Shown: positions 51,509-60,003 of the stretch, piece by piece
Numbering within the stretch: position 1 is the first letter of the stretch
Layout of the letters: each line of letters opens with the position of its first letter
Assembly: GCF_001894785.1 (NCBI RefSeq)
Contig: NZ_BCWW01000001.1
Coordinates: 1,137,501-1,201,500, forward strand
Source of the DNA: Rhodococcoides fascians NBRC 12155 = LMG 3623
GTDB taxonomy: Bacteria > Actinomycetota > Actinomycetes > Mycobacteriales > Mycobacteriaceae
DNA: 64,000 nt
Direction of reading: 5' to 3'
The notes under the pieces: model-generated
What the model saw: only the letters and a program-made list of their open reading frames with translations
Database searches by the model: none
Told to the model about the DNA's origin: nothing
Made by a program: the position numbers and the translations under genes

Positions 51509-52963
51509 GTGGTCGCATTCGGACTCATCGACGAGTGGAAGCCCGCTCCAGGACCGCTCACCACGTGGTCACCCACCGTCGCCTCACGAGCTGCTGCCGC
51601 GGCTGCGCCCGTTCACCCGGCACCGCCCTCGCACATCCAGCAGGCGTATCTCGAAGCCGCCTACCGCAACCGGGGATCGTCGTTCCGATTCTCCCGGCTG
51701 TGCCTGGTGACGTTCAAGATCGAAGGCGCACTGGACCGCACCGCGATGGGACGAGCATTCAACACGTTCGTCACCCGACACGATTCGTTCCGTAGCTGGT
51801 TCTCGACGACGGCCGAGGGTTCGACGCGCCACCTCGTCGACGTCGCCGACATCGCGCTCGAAGCGACCGATTTCGGAACGCCTGCGGACTCCGAGGCCAT
51901 TCGGAGTCACGTGCAGGACAGCACGCCCGGCCCCGAGAGCTGGGACTGCTTCTCGTTCGGAACGATCGAACACGACGATCACTTCGTGGTGTACGCGGCG
52001 GTCGATCACCTCGACACCGACGGCATCTCGCAGGCCCTGACCTACTACGAACTGCGCCAGCTCTATCGCAACGCGGTGACGGGGGAGTCCGACGGCCTGT
52101 TCACCCCGGGCAGCTACCTCGAGTACTGCCAGCGCGAACGCCTCGAGAGCGACGCGACGACTCTCGAGAGCCCTGCGGTTCGGACCTGGATCGACTTGGT
52201 CACCGACAACGGGGGCGATCTGCCGACGTTCCCACTTCCGTTGGGACGCAACAGCGCCGACTACACGCGGACCTCGCACAGTTCGTTCCCGTTGTTCGAC
52301 GGTGCCACCGCGCAGGCAGTCGACGAGGCGTGTGCAGCCGTGGGAGTCAAGTTCATCGGCGGAATCTTCGCCGCCGCAGCTCTGGCGGAGTACGAGCTCG
52401 CCGGCCGGGGCAGCTACCTCGGTCTGACGCCCAAGAGCACTCGGGCGACCCCGGGCGAATTCGCGTCGATCGGGTGGTATTCGAGCCTGATTCCGGTGCA
52501 ATTCGACCTCGGTGAGCAGCCGACGTTCCGTACCCTCGCAGTGCTCGCACAGGCAGCATTCGACTCAGGAAAGTTGCTGGCGAACACCTCGTACCACCGG
52601 GTGCTCGAGCTGGCCTTGCCGGAACACGGAATCACGACGCAGCCGGGATGGACCGCGCCGATGATCTCGTACGTCGACGTTCGCAAGTTGCCGGGCGAAG
52701 CCGAATTGGATGCGGCGGGAGCGGGTCTCTACGGCAACCGCGGCAGTTCCGAGGAAGTCTTCATGTGGATCAACCGCTTCGAGGACCACACCGGCGTCGA
52801 GTTCCTGTACCCGGGCACCGACGAGGCCGATCGTTCGATCGACCTGTACTTCTCCAAGATCTCCGAAATCTACGCCGCCGTGGTCGACAAGGGCGACTAC
52901 ATCCCACAGCCACCCGAGGCTCACGTGTTGGCCCACGAGCTTCCGGACGTCAGCAGGGTATGA
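51509..52963 (+). CDS. PapA-like acyltransferase (condensation-domain type)
   Basis: PapA proteins acylate trehalose or diol lipids using acyl-CoA or carrier-bound acyl chains. The 484-residue product has the condensation-superfamily active site DHLDTDG, with catalytic His167 and Asp171, and a C-terminal half with SIGWYSSLIPVQFDL in the place of the DFGWG-like motif. GTG 51509 follows GAAAGGTTGTGTC. Its stop overlaps the MFS gene (ATGA). TlsA, a similar acyltransferase reported for succinoyl trehalose lipid formation in Rhodococcus, is a possible functional relative; this cannot be verified here. Confidence 0.88.
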   Translation: MVAFGLIDEWKPAPGPLTTWSPTVASRAAAAAAPVHPAPPSHIQQAYLEAAYRNRGSSFRFSRLCLVTFKIEGALDRTAMGRAFNTFVTRHDSFRSWFSTTAEGSTRHLVDVADIALEATDFGTPADSEAIRSHVQDSTPGPESWDCFSFGTIEHDDHFVVYAAVDHLDTDGISQALTYYELRQLYRNAVTGESDGLFTPGSYLEYCQRERLESDATTLESPAVRTWIDLVTDNGGDLPTFPLPLGRNSADYTRTSHSSFPLFDGATAQAVDEACAAVGVKFIGGIFAAAALAEYELAGRGSYLGLTPKSTRATPGEFASIGWYSSLIPVQFDLGEQPTFRTLAVLAQAAFDSGKLLANTSYHRVLELALPEHGITTQPGWTAPMISYVDVRKLPGEAELDAAGAGLYGNRGSSEEVFMWINRFEDHTGVEFLYPGTDEADRSIDLYFSKISEIYAAVVDKGDYIPQPPEAHVLAHELPDVSRV

Positions 52964-54402
52964 CGCTCCCTCGCCGCGGGTCGTGGCTGACGCTGGGTGC
53001 CTGCCTGCTGGCCGTCACGATGCAGATGATCGACGTCACCGCCGTCACCGTGGCGTTGCCGACGATCGCGCGTGACCTCGACGCGTCGGGCACCCAGCAG
53101 GTCTGGATCCCGACGGCGTATCTGCTCGCCGTCGCCTGCGCGCTGCTCACGATGGCGCGCGCAGGTGAGGTGTTCGGGCGCAGAACGGTATTCGGCACGG
53201 GCACTGCACTGTTCGCGGTGACGTCGGTGCTCTGCGCTTACGCGCCCACCGTCGAACTGCTCGTCCTCGCTCGCGTGCTCCAGGGGCTCGCGGGAGCGGC
53301 GATGTCGGCGCAGACGGTGGCGATCGTGACAGCGGCCTACTCCGGCACGCGGCGCACCACCGCGTTCGCGCTGTACGGTGGCACCGCGGGGCTGGCCGGA
53401 CTCGCCGGGCCGTCCATCGGCGCAGCGCTGCTGCACCTCGATATCCTCGGAACCGGTTGGCGAGCACTGTTTCTGATCAACGTCCCGATCGCGGCGGCGG
53501 CGATCGTTCTCGGCCGTAGGTTCGTGGCATCGGGTACCGAGCAGGTCCCGGCCGGACACGGCGGACGGTTCGACCCGGTCGGTGCCGTCCTGTGGTCGAT
53601 CGGGTCCCTGCTGATCGTCTGTCCCGTCATGATCAGCTCGAGTGTCGCCGCAGCGTTGCCCGCGGTTGCGCTCGGTCTGACGACACTCGCCGGGTTCGCG
53701 ATGTGGGAGCGTCGTCGACGTGCTGCAGGAGCACACGTCATGGTGAACATCGGCGTCTTCGGTGAGCGAGGATTCCCCGTGGGATGCGCGGTATCGGCTC
53801 TCGTGTACGGGACCTTCACCGGGTTCGTTCTGACGATGTCGGTGACACTGCAATCCGGACTGGGTGAGAGCGCGTCGACGGTGGGAGTGATCACTGTTCC
53901 CTTCGCTCTCGGGGCGGTGCTCGCGTCGGTGGCCGCACCGATCTCGTACCACCACTGGGATTCTCGCGTCGTTGCGGCCGGCGCGGCTGCCATGGGACTG
54001 GCTCTGCTCGTTCTCGGAGTCACCACCGAATATCTGAACCGTGCAGGCTTTCCCTGGTGGGCGGTCGTGCCGCTCGGGATACTCGGCGCGGGTCTCGGGT
54101 CGGTGATCGCGCCGTTGCAGAGCACCATCGTCGCGGGGGTGGCCCCGCACGCCATCGGCTCGGCCTCGGGAATTCTGCCGACCGTCCAACAAGTGGGATC
54201 GGCTGTGGGAACCGCGGTGACCGGGGCCCTGTACTTCGGTCTGCTTCCTGCGGAGCCGGTTGCCGCGGACTATCTGGCGTCTCAGCGGACGGTGTTGTTC
54301 GGGCTGGCCGCGACCATGGTGGTGGCCACCGCAGTCGCGGCCGCGCTGCCCCGCGGCGTCATCGAACGCAGCTCGTCGATGGTTTCCCAGGGTGTGCCGT
54401 GA
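52960..54402 (+). CDS. DHA2-type MFS transporter (14 membrane segments), probable lipid exporter
   Basis: The 480-residue product has about 14 hydrophobic segments and DHA2 motifs: the N-terminal QMIDVTAVTVALPTIARDLDAS, GRRTVFGTGTALFA (motif A-like) and ARVLQGLAGAAMSAQTVAI. It ends with QQVGSAVGTAVTGALYFG. Such pumps export drugs or lipids. Translational overlap with the PapA-like gene suggests it carries that enzyme's product outward, a role that MmpL or Gap proteins play for other acyl-trehaloses. Confidence 0.9.
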   Translation: MTLPRRGSWLTLGACLLAVTMQMIDVTAVTVALPTIARDLDASGTQQVWIPTAYLLAVACALLTMARAGEVFGRRTVFGTGTALFAVTSVLCAYAPTVELLVLARVLQGLAGAAMSAQTVAIVTAAYSGTRRTTAFALYGGTAGLAGLAGPSIGAALLHLDILGTGWRALFLINVPIAAAAIVLGRRFVASGTEQVPAGHGGRFDPVGAVLWSIGSLLIVCPVMISSSVAAALPAVALGLTTLAGFAMWERRRRAAGAHVMVNIGVFGERGFPVGCAVSALVYGTFTGFVLTMSVTLQSGLGESASTVGVITVPFALGAVLASVAAPISYHHWDSRVVAAGAAAMGLALLVLGVTTEYLNRAGFPWWAVVPLGILGAGLGSVIAPLQSTIVAGVAPHAIGSASGILPTVQQVGSAVGTAVTGALYFGLLPAEPVAADYLASQRTVLFGLAATMVVATAVAAALPRGVIERSSSMVSQGVP

Positions 54403-54493
54403 ATATTTCTAAGTGATTGTCCCGCAACAGTATCCGTCAATATCTCACCCGGACCAGGAGTTCGGGCCGATCGAAATCGAGAAGAGTTACACC

Positions 54494-55702
54494 ATGCTTC
54501 GCACCCTCGTGACCTCGACACTCGTCGTCGGGCTGATGTCGCTGTTGTTCGTAGCTGCTCCCCATGCGTCGGCCGCGCCCGGTGATCCGGCCCCGGTACC
54601 CGGCACGTTGTATGCGGCGGCTGCGGACCTGAACGGGAAGAACAACGGCGATGTCGTTGCCAGTCGGCGGTTTTCGAGCCCCCTGTATCCCGGTGCCGAC
54701 ATCTGGCAGCTCCAGTACCGGTCGTCCGATTCCCGAGGCGACGCCATCGCCGCAGTGACAACCGTTCTGGCACCGACGAACCGCGCACCCGGTGGGCCTC
54801 TACTGTCGTATCAGCCGTTCGTCAACGCGCTCGGGTTGCAGTGCGCACCGTCGGAGTCCCTGTTCGGTGCCGACCCGACGACCGGTGTGCAGGAACGCGA
54901 ATTCCTCAACCTCGCGCTGATGCGTGGATGGACCGTGACGGTACCGGACCACCTCGGGCCGAAAAGTGCGTACGGCGCAGCCAAGTTGGGCGGACAGATC
55001 ACGCTCGACGGCGTCCGCGCCGCACAGCGCGTGCCGGAACTCGGTTTGGCAGCGAGCCCGGTAGGCATGGCCGGTTACTCCGGCGGCGGTATGGCGACGG
55101 CGTGGGCCGCGGCGCTCGCTCCCAGCTATGCACCCGAGCTGAACATCGTGGGTGCCGCAGCCGGAGGTGTGCCTGCGGATCTGGACAACATCGCTCGCGC
55201 CTTGGGTTTTCAGCCCCATCAGGCATTCGGTCTCGCGTTCGCGGCCGCCCTCGGACTCGAACGTGAATACCCGGATCGTTTGCCGATCACCGCGCAGCTC
55301 AATCCCACCGGTCTGGCGTTGAAGGATCAGGTGTCGAATGCGTGCACGCCGGTGATCCTTGCGACCGGAGCCTTCAAGAGCGCGCTGGCGGTCTCGACCA
55401 CTACGTCGTTGGTGGACAGCCCCGAGGCGCAGCAGATCATCGACGAGAACAGTCTGGTCAAGTACGCGGGTGTGCCGACGGCACCCACACTGCTGTGGGG
55501 AAGCGACAACGATCCGCTCATTCCGATCGGTGCGTTGCGTGACACTGCTGCTCGGTACTGCGCGAGTGGTGCCACCTTGCAGTTCGACGTCGTCCATGCA
55601 CCGCAGCACATCCAGGCGGCGTTCGAGGGTCTTCCCGCGGCACTGACATTCCTGGACAACAGGTTCCGGGGTGCCGCGCCGCCGACGAACTGCCTCCGAT
55701 GA
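54494..55702 (+). CDS. Secreted lipase 1 (LIP-family alpha/beta hydrolase)
   Basis: The 402-residue product has a signal peptide (ending ASA, about residue 33) and the secretory-lipase (LIP) domain: GALYAAAADL-like start, nucleophile Ser196 in GYSGGG, ELNIVGAAAGGVPADL, an Asp in LWGSDNDPLIP, and His in VVHAPQHI. ATG 54494 follows GAGAAGAG. It overlaps the next gene by 4 nt and is a paralogue of 57482-58684 (shared LGLEREYP and APELNIV). It may cleave or transfer acyl chains outside the cell. Confidence 0.92.
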   Translation: MLRTLVTSTLVVGLMSLLFVAAPHASAAPGDPAPVPGTLYAAAADLNGKNNGDVVASRRFSSPLYPGADIWQLQYRSSDSRGDAIAAVTTVLAPTNRAPGGPLLSYQPFVNALGLQCAPSESLFGADPTTGVQEREFLNLALMRGWTVTVPDHLGPKSAYGAAKLGGQITLDGVRAAQRVPELGLAASPVGMAGYSGGGMATAWAAALAPSYAPELNIVGAAAGGVPADLDNIARALGFQPHQAFGLAFAAALGLEREYPDRLPITAQLNPTGLALKDQVSNACTPVILATGAFKSALAVSTTTSLVDSPEAQQIIDENSLVKYAGVPTAPTLLWGSDNDPLIPIGALRDTAARYCASGATLQFDVVHAPQHIQAAFEGLPAALTFLDNRFRGAAPPTNCLR

Positions 55703-57450
55703 GAAGACTGGCAGCCGTCATCGCTGCTGTGACGACGACTCTGGTCGCGGCTTCCGCGCCCGGATATGCAGCGGAGCTTCCGGTCCTGGCACCGCAGACG
55801 CTCGGCGACTTCTCGGTGCAGACTCGGTACTTCGACGTCGCAGTGGGGCCCGAACACGACCAGCACTGCACCGTCGTCGGGGATGTGTACGTTCCTGTCG
55901 GGCTAGGACCGGACCATCGAGCCCCAGCCATTCTGACCAGCAACGGTTTCGGCGGATCCAAGGACGACCAGGCCGGTGCCGCTGCCAGATTCGCCACTCA
56001 CGGCTACGTGGTTCTGACGTACTCGGCTCTGGGTTTCGGCGGCTCGACGTGCAAGATCTACTTCGCCGATCCCGATTACGACGGCATGGCCGCATCGGCT
56101 CTGATCGGCTATCTCGCCGGTGAGAGCGGCGGGGTGTTCACCGATCCCGCACGGACGGTTGCCGCCCCGGCACTGGATGTGGTTCGACTCGACGCACCGG
56201 GTGACCCGCGCGTCGGCTACCTCGGCGGTTCCTATGCCGGCGCAACGGGATTGGCGACGGCGTCGGTCGATCCACGATTGGACACCGTCGCGTCGATGAT
56301 CACCTGGAACGATCTGGCGCGGTCGTTGGCACCGGACGGGGCCGGCCGCAGATCCGTCGGGCCGGTCAAGAGCGTGTTCGGTTCGGCATTTCTGGCCGCC
56401 GGTGCCGTTCTGACCGGACCGGGCGGATACGCCGTCGATCCGGCACGGGCACAGGGGTGCCCGAACTACGCCCAGTGGGTGTGCGACGCCGCGTCCGCCT
56501 TCACGGTCAACCGCGAACCCGACCCGGGAACTCTGGCGGCGATGCGTCATGTCTCACCGGTGGACTATCTCGATCGAGTCGATGTGCCGGTGTTGCTCAC
56601 GCAGGGGCAGAAAGATTCGCTGTTCAGTCTCGACGAGGCCGCAGCTACGTTCGAGACGCTGCGGGCGCGGGGAGTGGAGACGTCCATGGTCTGGCACTCG
56701 TGGGGACACAACGATCGCAAGGGTTATCCGGGTGAGTTCGACATCAAGGCCCCCGACCCGTTCACTCAGCACGAAGCGGCACTGGTGGGCAATTGGCTCG
56801 ACCGACACCTCAAGGATCGTGACGTCGACCCAGGAACGGCTTTCACCTACTTCCGGGACTGGGTGCCCTATACCGGTGTCGCGTCGCCGGCCTACGTCGA
56901 ATCCGAGACATTTCCCGTCGGTGCTCGCCGCACGTTCCGTTTGTCGAATGGATCACTGGCGGAGGGGGATTCGTCGAACGAAGTGTGGACGCAGACGATT
57001 CGGGGTGCAGGTGCGTCGATGCCCACCACGTTCGGACTGCCGAATCTCGCGGCCGAGTTGCCCGTGCCGCGGGTCTCGCTACCCGGCTCTGCCGCGAACT
57101 GGACGACGCCGCCACTGACCGAACCCATCGACGTCGTCGGCTCACCGACATTGTCCATCGGTCCCACGGTGTCCGGTCCCGCGACCGTCTTCGTCACCGT
57201 GCTCGACGTAGCACCCGACGGTGCGCGGAGCCCGATTCACGGACTCCTTGCACCCGCCGTACTCACCGGATCCGGTGAACCGGTGACCATCTCGCTACCC
57301 AGCATCGTCCATCGATTCGACCGCGGTCATCGCGTCGCCGTCGAGATCACCGCGTCGGATCCGTCCTTCGCAGGTGGGCCGGGCCCAGCGGACGTCACCG
57401 TGTCCTCGACGGATCCGATCAATCAGTTCTCTCTTCCCGTAGTCCCGTGA
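55699..57450 (+). CDS. Secreted S15/CocE-type serine hydrolase
   Basis: The 583-residue product has a short signal peptide (ending GYA, about residue 23). The catalytic domain has nucleophile Ser178 in GGSYAG and the typical VPVLLTQGQKDSLFSLDEA (Asp) and WHSWGHNDRKG (His). A C-terminal jelly-roll domain follows (from about residue 400), as in X-Pro dipeptidyl-peptidase and cocaine esterase. Peptidase or esterase activity cannot be told apart. Its gene lies between two lipase genes, coupled to the first by ATGA. Confidence 0.9.
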   Translation: MRRLAAVIAAVTTTLVAASAPGYAAELPVLAPQTLGDFSVQTRYFDVAVGPEHDQHCTVVGDVYVPVGLGPDHRAPAILTSNGFGGSKDDQAGAAARFATHGYVVLTYSALGFGGSTCKIYFADPDYDGMAASALIGYLAGESGGVFTDPARTVAAPALDVVRLDAPGDPRVGYLGGSYAGATGLATASVDPRLDTVASMITWNDLARSLAPDGAGRRSVGPVKSVFGSAFLAAGAVLTGPGGYAVDPARAQGCPNYAQWVCDAASAFTVNREPDPGTLAAMRHVSPVDYLDRVDVPVLLTQGQKDSLFSLDEAAATFETLRARGVETSMVWHSWGHNDRKGYPGEFDIKAPDPFTQHEAALVGNWLDRHLKDRDVDPGTAFTYFRDWVPYTGVASPAYVESETFPVGARRTFRLSNGSLAEGDSSNEVWTQTIRGAGASMPTTFGLPNLAAELPVPRVSLPGSAANWTTPPLTEPIDVVGSPTLSIGPTVSGPATVFVTVLDVAPDGARSPIHGLLAPAVLTGSGEPVTISLPSIVHRFDRGHRVAVEITASDPSFAGGPGPADVTVSSTDPINQFSLPVVP

Positions 57451-57481
57451 TCTTCGATTTTGCTCACCCGAAAGGCTCGCT

Positions 57482-58684
57482 GTGATCCGAAAGTTCTTTA
57501 CCCTGGGGTCCATCCTGGTGGCACTCTGCGCGTCCCTGTTCGCAGTGGGCACAACAGCTTCGGCGGCTCCCGCGCCGACGGCCCCGGATCCGGACGTCTT
57601 CTACGCGGCACCGGCCGACATCGCCGATCACGCGCCAGGTGACATCCTGGCCAGCCGACGGGCCGACGCCTGGATGTACCCCAACACCGACATCTGGCAA
57701 CTCAAATATCGGTCCACCAACTCCGCAGGCGCACCCGTCGCCGCGGTGACGACCGTGCTGATGCCGCGAGGCAAGGGCGCGGGAACCCCACTGGTGTCCT
57801 ATCAAGCCGTCATCAATGCCCTGGGCGTCAAATGTGCACCGTCACATGGTCTTTTCACATACGAGATCGGTGAAGCGCCGAGCCTGTACGTCGGTATGGT
57901 CGCCCGCGGTTGGGCGGTTGCGGTGCCGGATTACCTCGGCCCGACCGGAGCCTACGGAGCTGCGGAGTACGAAGGTCGTTTGACGCTCGACGGTGTGCGG
58001 GCCGTGCAAAACTTCGAGCAGTTGCCGCTGAAGGACAGTCCCGTTGCACTGCTGGGTTACTCGGGAGGCGCCTTGGCGACCTCGTGGGCCGGTGCCATGG
58101 CACCCACCTACGCGCCGGAGCTGAACATCGTGGCCAGCGTGCACGGTGGAACCCCGGCCGACCTGGGATTGATCGCACAGAACCTGGGCTACAGCGCGAT
58201 TCCGCACCCCGCCTTCGGAATGGCACTCGCGGCATCACTCGGACTCGAACGTGAATACCCGACCGAATTCCCCGTCTCGGAGAACCTGAATGCAGCGGGC
58301 CTGGCCCTGCGAGATCGCGTGAGCAACGAATGCAGGCGCCCCATCATCGTCGGCGGAGCGTTCAAGAGCGCGAGAGATCTGTCGAACGTCGACATCGCGT
58401 CCCTTCCCTCTGCGCAGGCGGTACTGAAGAAGAACAGTCTCGTCGACTACGACGGCGTCCCCACGGCCCCGGTGTACATCTGGCATGGAATCAACGACTT
58501 CATCACCCCCTACGCACCGGTGAAGGAGACGGTCGACCGCTACTGCGCAGCCGGGGCGACCGTGCAGTTCCGGGCGTATCCACTCGCCGAGCACTTCAGC
58601 GGATCGATCGTCGGACTGCCCGAGGCCTACGCCTACGTGGACGCACGATTCCGGGGAGAGCCGGCACCGTCGAACTGCGGCTGA
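57482..58684 (+). CDS. Secreted lipase 2 (LIP-family, paralogue of lipase 1)
   Basis: The 400-residue product has a signal peptide ending ASA (about residue 28), nucleophile Ser194 in GYSGGA, ELNIVASVHGG, a late Asp in WHGINDFITP and His in PLAEHFSG. It matches lipase 1 along its whole length. GTG 57482 has AAAGG about 10 nt upstream. It is 31 nt after the S15 gene and closes the rightward operon. Repeat R2 follows the stop by 17 bp. Confidence 0.92.
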   Translation: MIRKFFTLGSILVALCASLFAVGTTASAAPAPTAPDPDVFYAAPADIADHAPGDILASRRADAWMYPNTDIWQLKYRSTNSAGAPVAAVTTVLMPRGKGAGTPLVSYQAVINALGVKCAPSHGLFTYEIGEAPSLYVGMVARGWAVAVPDYLGPTGAYGAAEYEGRLTLDGVRAVQNFEQLPLKDSPVALLGYSGGALATSWAGAMAPTYAPELNIVASVHGGTPADLGLIAQNLGYSAIPHPAFGMALAASLGLEREYPTEFPVSENLNAAGLALRDRVSNECRRPIIVGGAFKSARDLSNVDIASLPSAQAVLKKNSLVDYDGVPTAPVYIWHGINDFITPYAPVKETVDRYCAAGATVQFRAYPLAEHFSGSIVGLPEAYAYVDARFRGEPAPSNCG

Positions 58685-58701
58685 TGCCCGCTTGGTGGTG
58701 A

Positions 58702-58792
58702 CCTCACACCGCATTTGTCGACTGCGCGCCCTTGCTCTCGAGTGAGCGGGGGCGCGCAGTCGGTAGTAAGGGTGTGAGGTTGCCGGGGAACC
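58702..58792. repeat. Palindromic repeat R2 (right edge of the lipid cluster)
   Basis: CCTCACACC (58702-58710) and GGTGTGAGG (58771-58779) are perfect inverted repeats. Inside them CGACTGCGCGCCC pairs with GGGCGCGCAGTCG. The tail ends GGAACCG, as in R1. The stem-loop is about 78 bp. Confidence 0.8.
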
Positions 58793-58821
58793 GAGTCGGG
58801 GCTCGCCGCGTCCAACCAGTT

Positions 58822-59385
58822 GTGAGAGCAACAGGGCGCTGGGTGACGGGTGTGGTCGGACTGATGATGCTGGTCGCCGGATGTGGTGAGTCGACGCCGA
58901 GTGCACCGAATGCTGCGTTGCCGACGTCGACCAGCGTTGCGCCGATCGCCACCGAGCCCTGGGATCCATGCACCATCCCGGACAATGCCGTCGAGGCCGC
59001 GGGATTGGATGTGGGGAGCAAGACCACGAATTTGTTCGGAGACGCCCCCCTGTCGAACGACTGGAAGACGTGTATCTGGACAGACCCTGACCCTGGGTCG
59101 TGGTACTTCCTGGGTGTGTTCTCATCGACCCACGACCTCGAGTATGTGAAAGCGAACGACCAGTTCGACAGCTTCACTGCCGCTGACGAGAACGGGTTCG
59201 TGCAATTTCGACGTACCGCGAAGTACGACGAAGTCAGTTGCGGCACCGCTTATGACGTTGCCGGGGGAATCGTGTATTTCATTCTCGACGGCAGGGCTGG
59301 GCGCGAACCGTTGGGTGATCCGTGTTTTGAAGTCGGTCGGGTCACGAAATCGCTTCAGGCCAGCCTGCCTGCACGGGCACGATAG
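58822..59385 (+). CDS. DUF3558 family lipoprotein
   Basis: The 187-residue product has a lipobox (VAGC, Cys21) after a short hydrophobic signal. A DUF3558 domain follows, with EPWDPCTIPDNAVEAAGLD and WKTCIWTD, and two further cysteines in VSCGTAYD and LGDPCFEVG. These actinobacterial lipoproteins are of unknown function. GTG 58822 is preferred, because earlier in-frame starts (GTG 58774 and upstream) fall inside repeat R2. It is followed after 18 nt by the 133-residue protein gene. Confidence 0.8.
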   Translation: MRATGRWVTGVVGLMMLVAGCGESTPSAPNAALPTSTSVAPIATEPWDPCTIPDNAVEAAGLDVGSKTTNLFGDAPLSNDWKTCIWTDPDPGSWYFLGVFSSTHDLEYVKANDQFDSFTAADENGFVQFRRTAKYDEVSCGTAYDVAGGIVYFILDGRAGREPLGDPCFEVGRVTKSLQASLPARAR

Positions 59386-59403
59386 AAGACGGGCAACTAA
59401 TCA

Positions 59404-59805
59404 ATGGTTTCTGCAAACGGTGATCTGTTCGATTCGATGAAGTATTGGCAGGATCTCTCGGAGCGCGCTGAGGCTGGGCTGATGGAAATTCCTCCGGGCG
59501 TCGCTTCCCAGTGCGACCAGGTCTGCGCCGAATACATCGACCACTTGGCTGGGATGTTGGGGAAAACGAAATTTCTCGTCGACCTCGACGCATTCGGAAC
59601 GCTTCCTTCAGCTCAACAGCTGGGTCGCAAGTTCAAGCGACTGGCCGATGGTGAGGAACGGTCGGCGGCTGTTGCGATCAGGCAACACATCGAGGTCATC
59701 GAATTGATGCGCTCGGTGTTTCGGCGCTATTTCGTCGACACCGAAGAGGTTGATCAAAGCGTGGGCGCTCGGGTCGGCGAGATCGGAGCAGCGCTGGGGG
59801 AGTAG
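59404..59805 (+). CDS. Small helical protein, unknown (DUF3558 partner)
   Basis: The 133-residue product is polar and predicted helical (for example DLFDSMKYWQDLSERAEAGLM and IRQHIEVIELMRSVFRRYF), with two cysteines near residues 37 and 41 and no signal peptide. Size and helicity resemble ESX-associated helical proteins but there is no WXG motif. In this window it is paired with the DUF3558 lipoprotein and closed by repeat R3. Function not recognised. Confidence 0.65.
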   Translation: MVSANGDLFDSMKYWQDLSERAEAGLMEIPPGVASQCDQVCAEYIDHLAGMLGKTKFLVDLDAFGTLPSAQQLGRKFKRLADGEERSAAVAIRQHIEVIELMRSVFRRYFVDTEEVDQSVGARVGEIGAALGE

Positions 59806-59811
59806 TCGAGC

Positions 59812-59893
59812 AACCTCACACCCTTTCTCCGGACCTCGCACCCCCGCTATGCGGGGAACCCCGGCGCGCGGTCGTCACAAAGGGTGGGAGGTT
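59812..59893. repeat. Palindromic repeat R3
   Basis: AACCTCACACCCTTT (59812-59826) and AAAGGGTGGGAGGTT (59879-59893) are inverted repeats with one mismatch. It resembles R2 at its outer arms but has a different core (CCCCGC/GCGGGG). With R2 it encloses the DUF3558 pair. Confidence 0.75.
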
Positions 59894-60003
59894 CCGTAAA
59901 TCGCCAACGCCATACCGTCGACCCTGCCCGAAATGTCCGTAAAGGCAACTACGGCAACGCAATCACGACAACATTCGCGAATCGGATGCCTTACTCTGCC
60001 TTC

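Noticed and set aside
58732..58821. Longer N-terminus for the DUF3558 lipoprotein
   Set aside because: It would translate palindrome R2 and push the signal peptide 30 residues inward.
49122..59893. Insertion sequence ends for R1, R2 and R3
   Set aside because: No transposase gene or target duplication was seen; they are palindromic repeats or terminators on present evidence.
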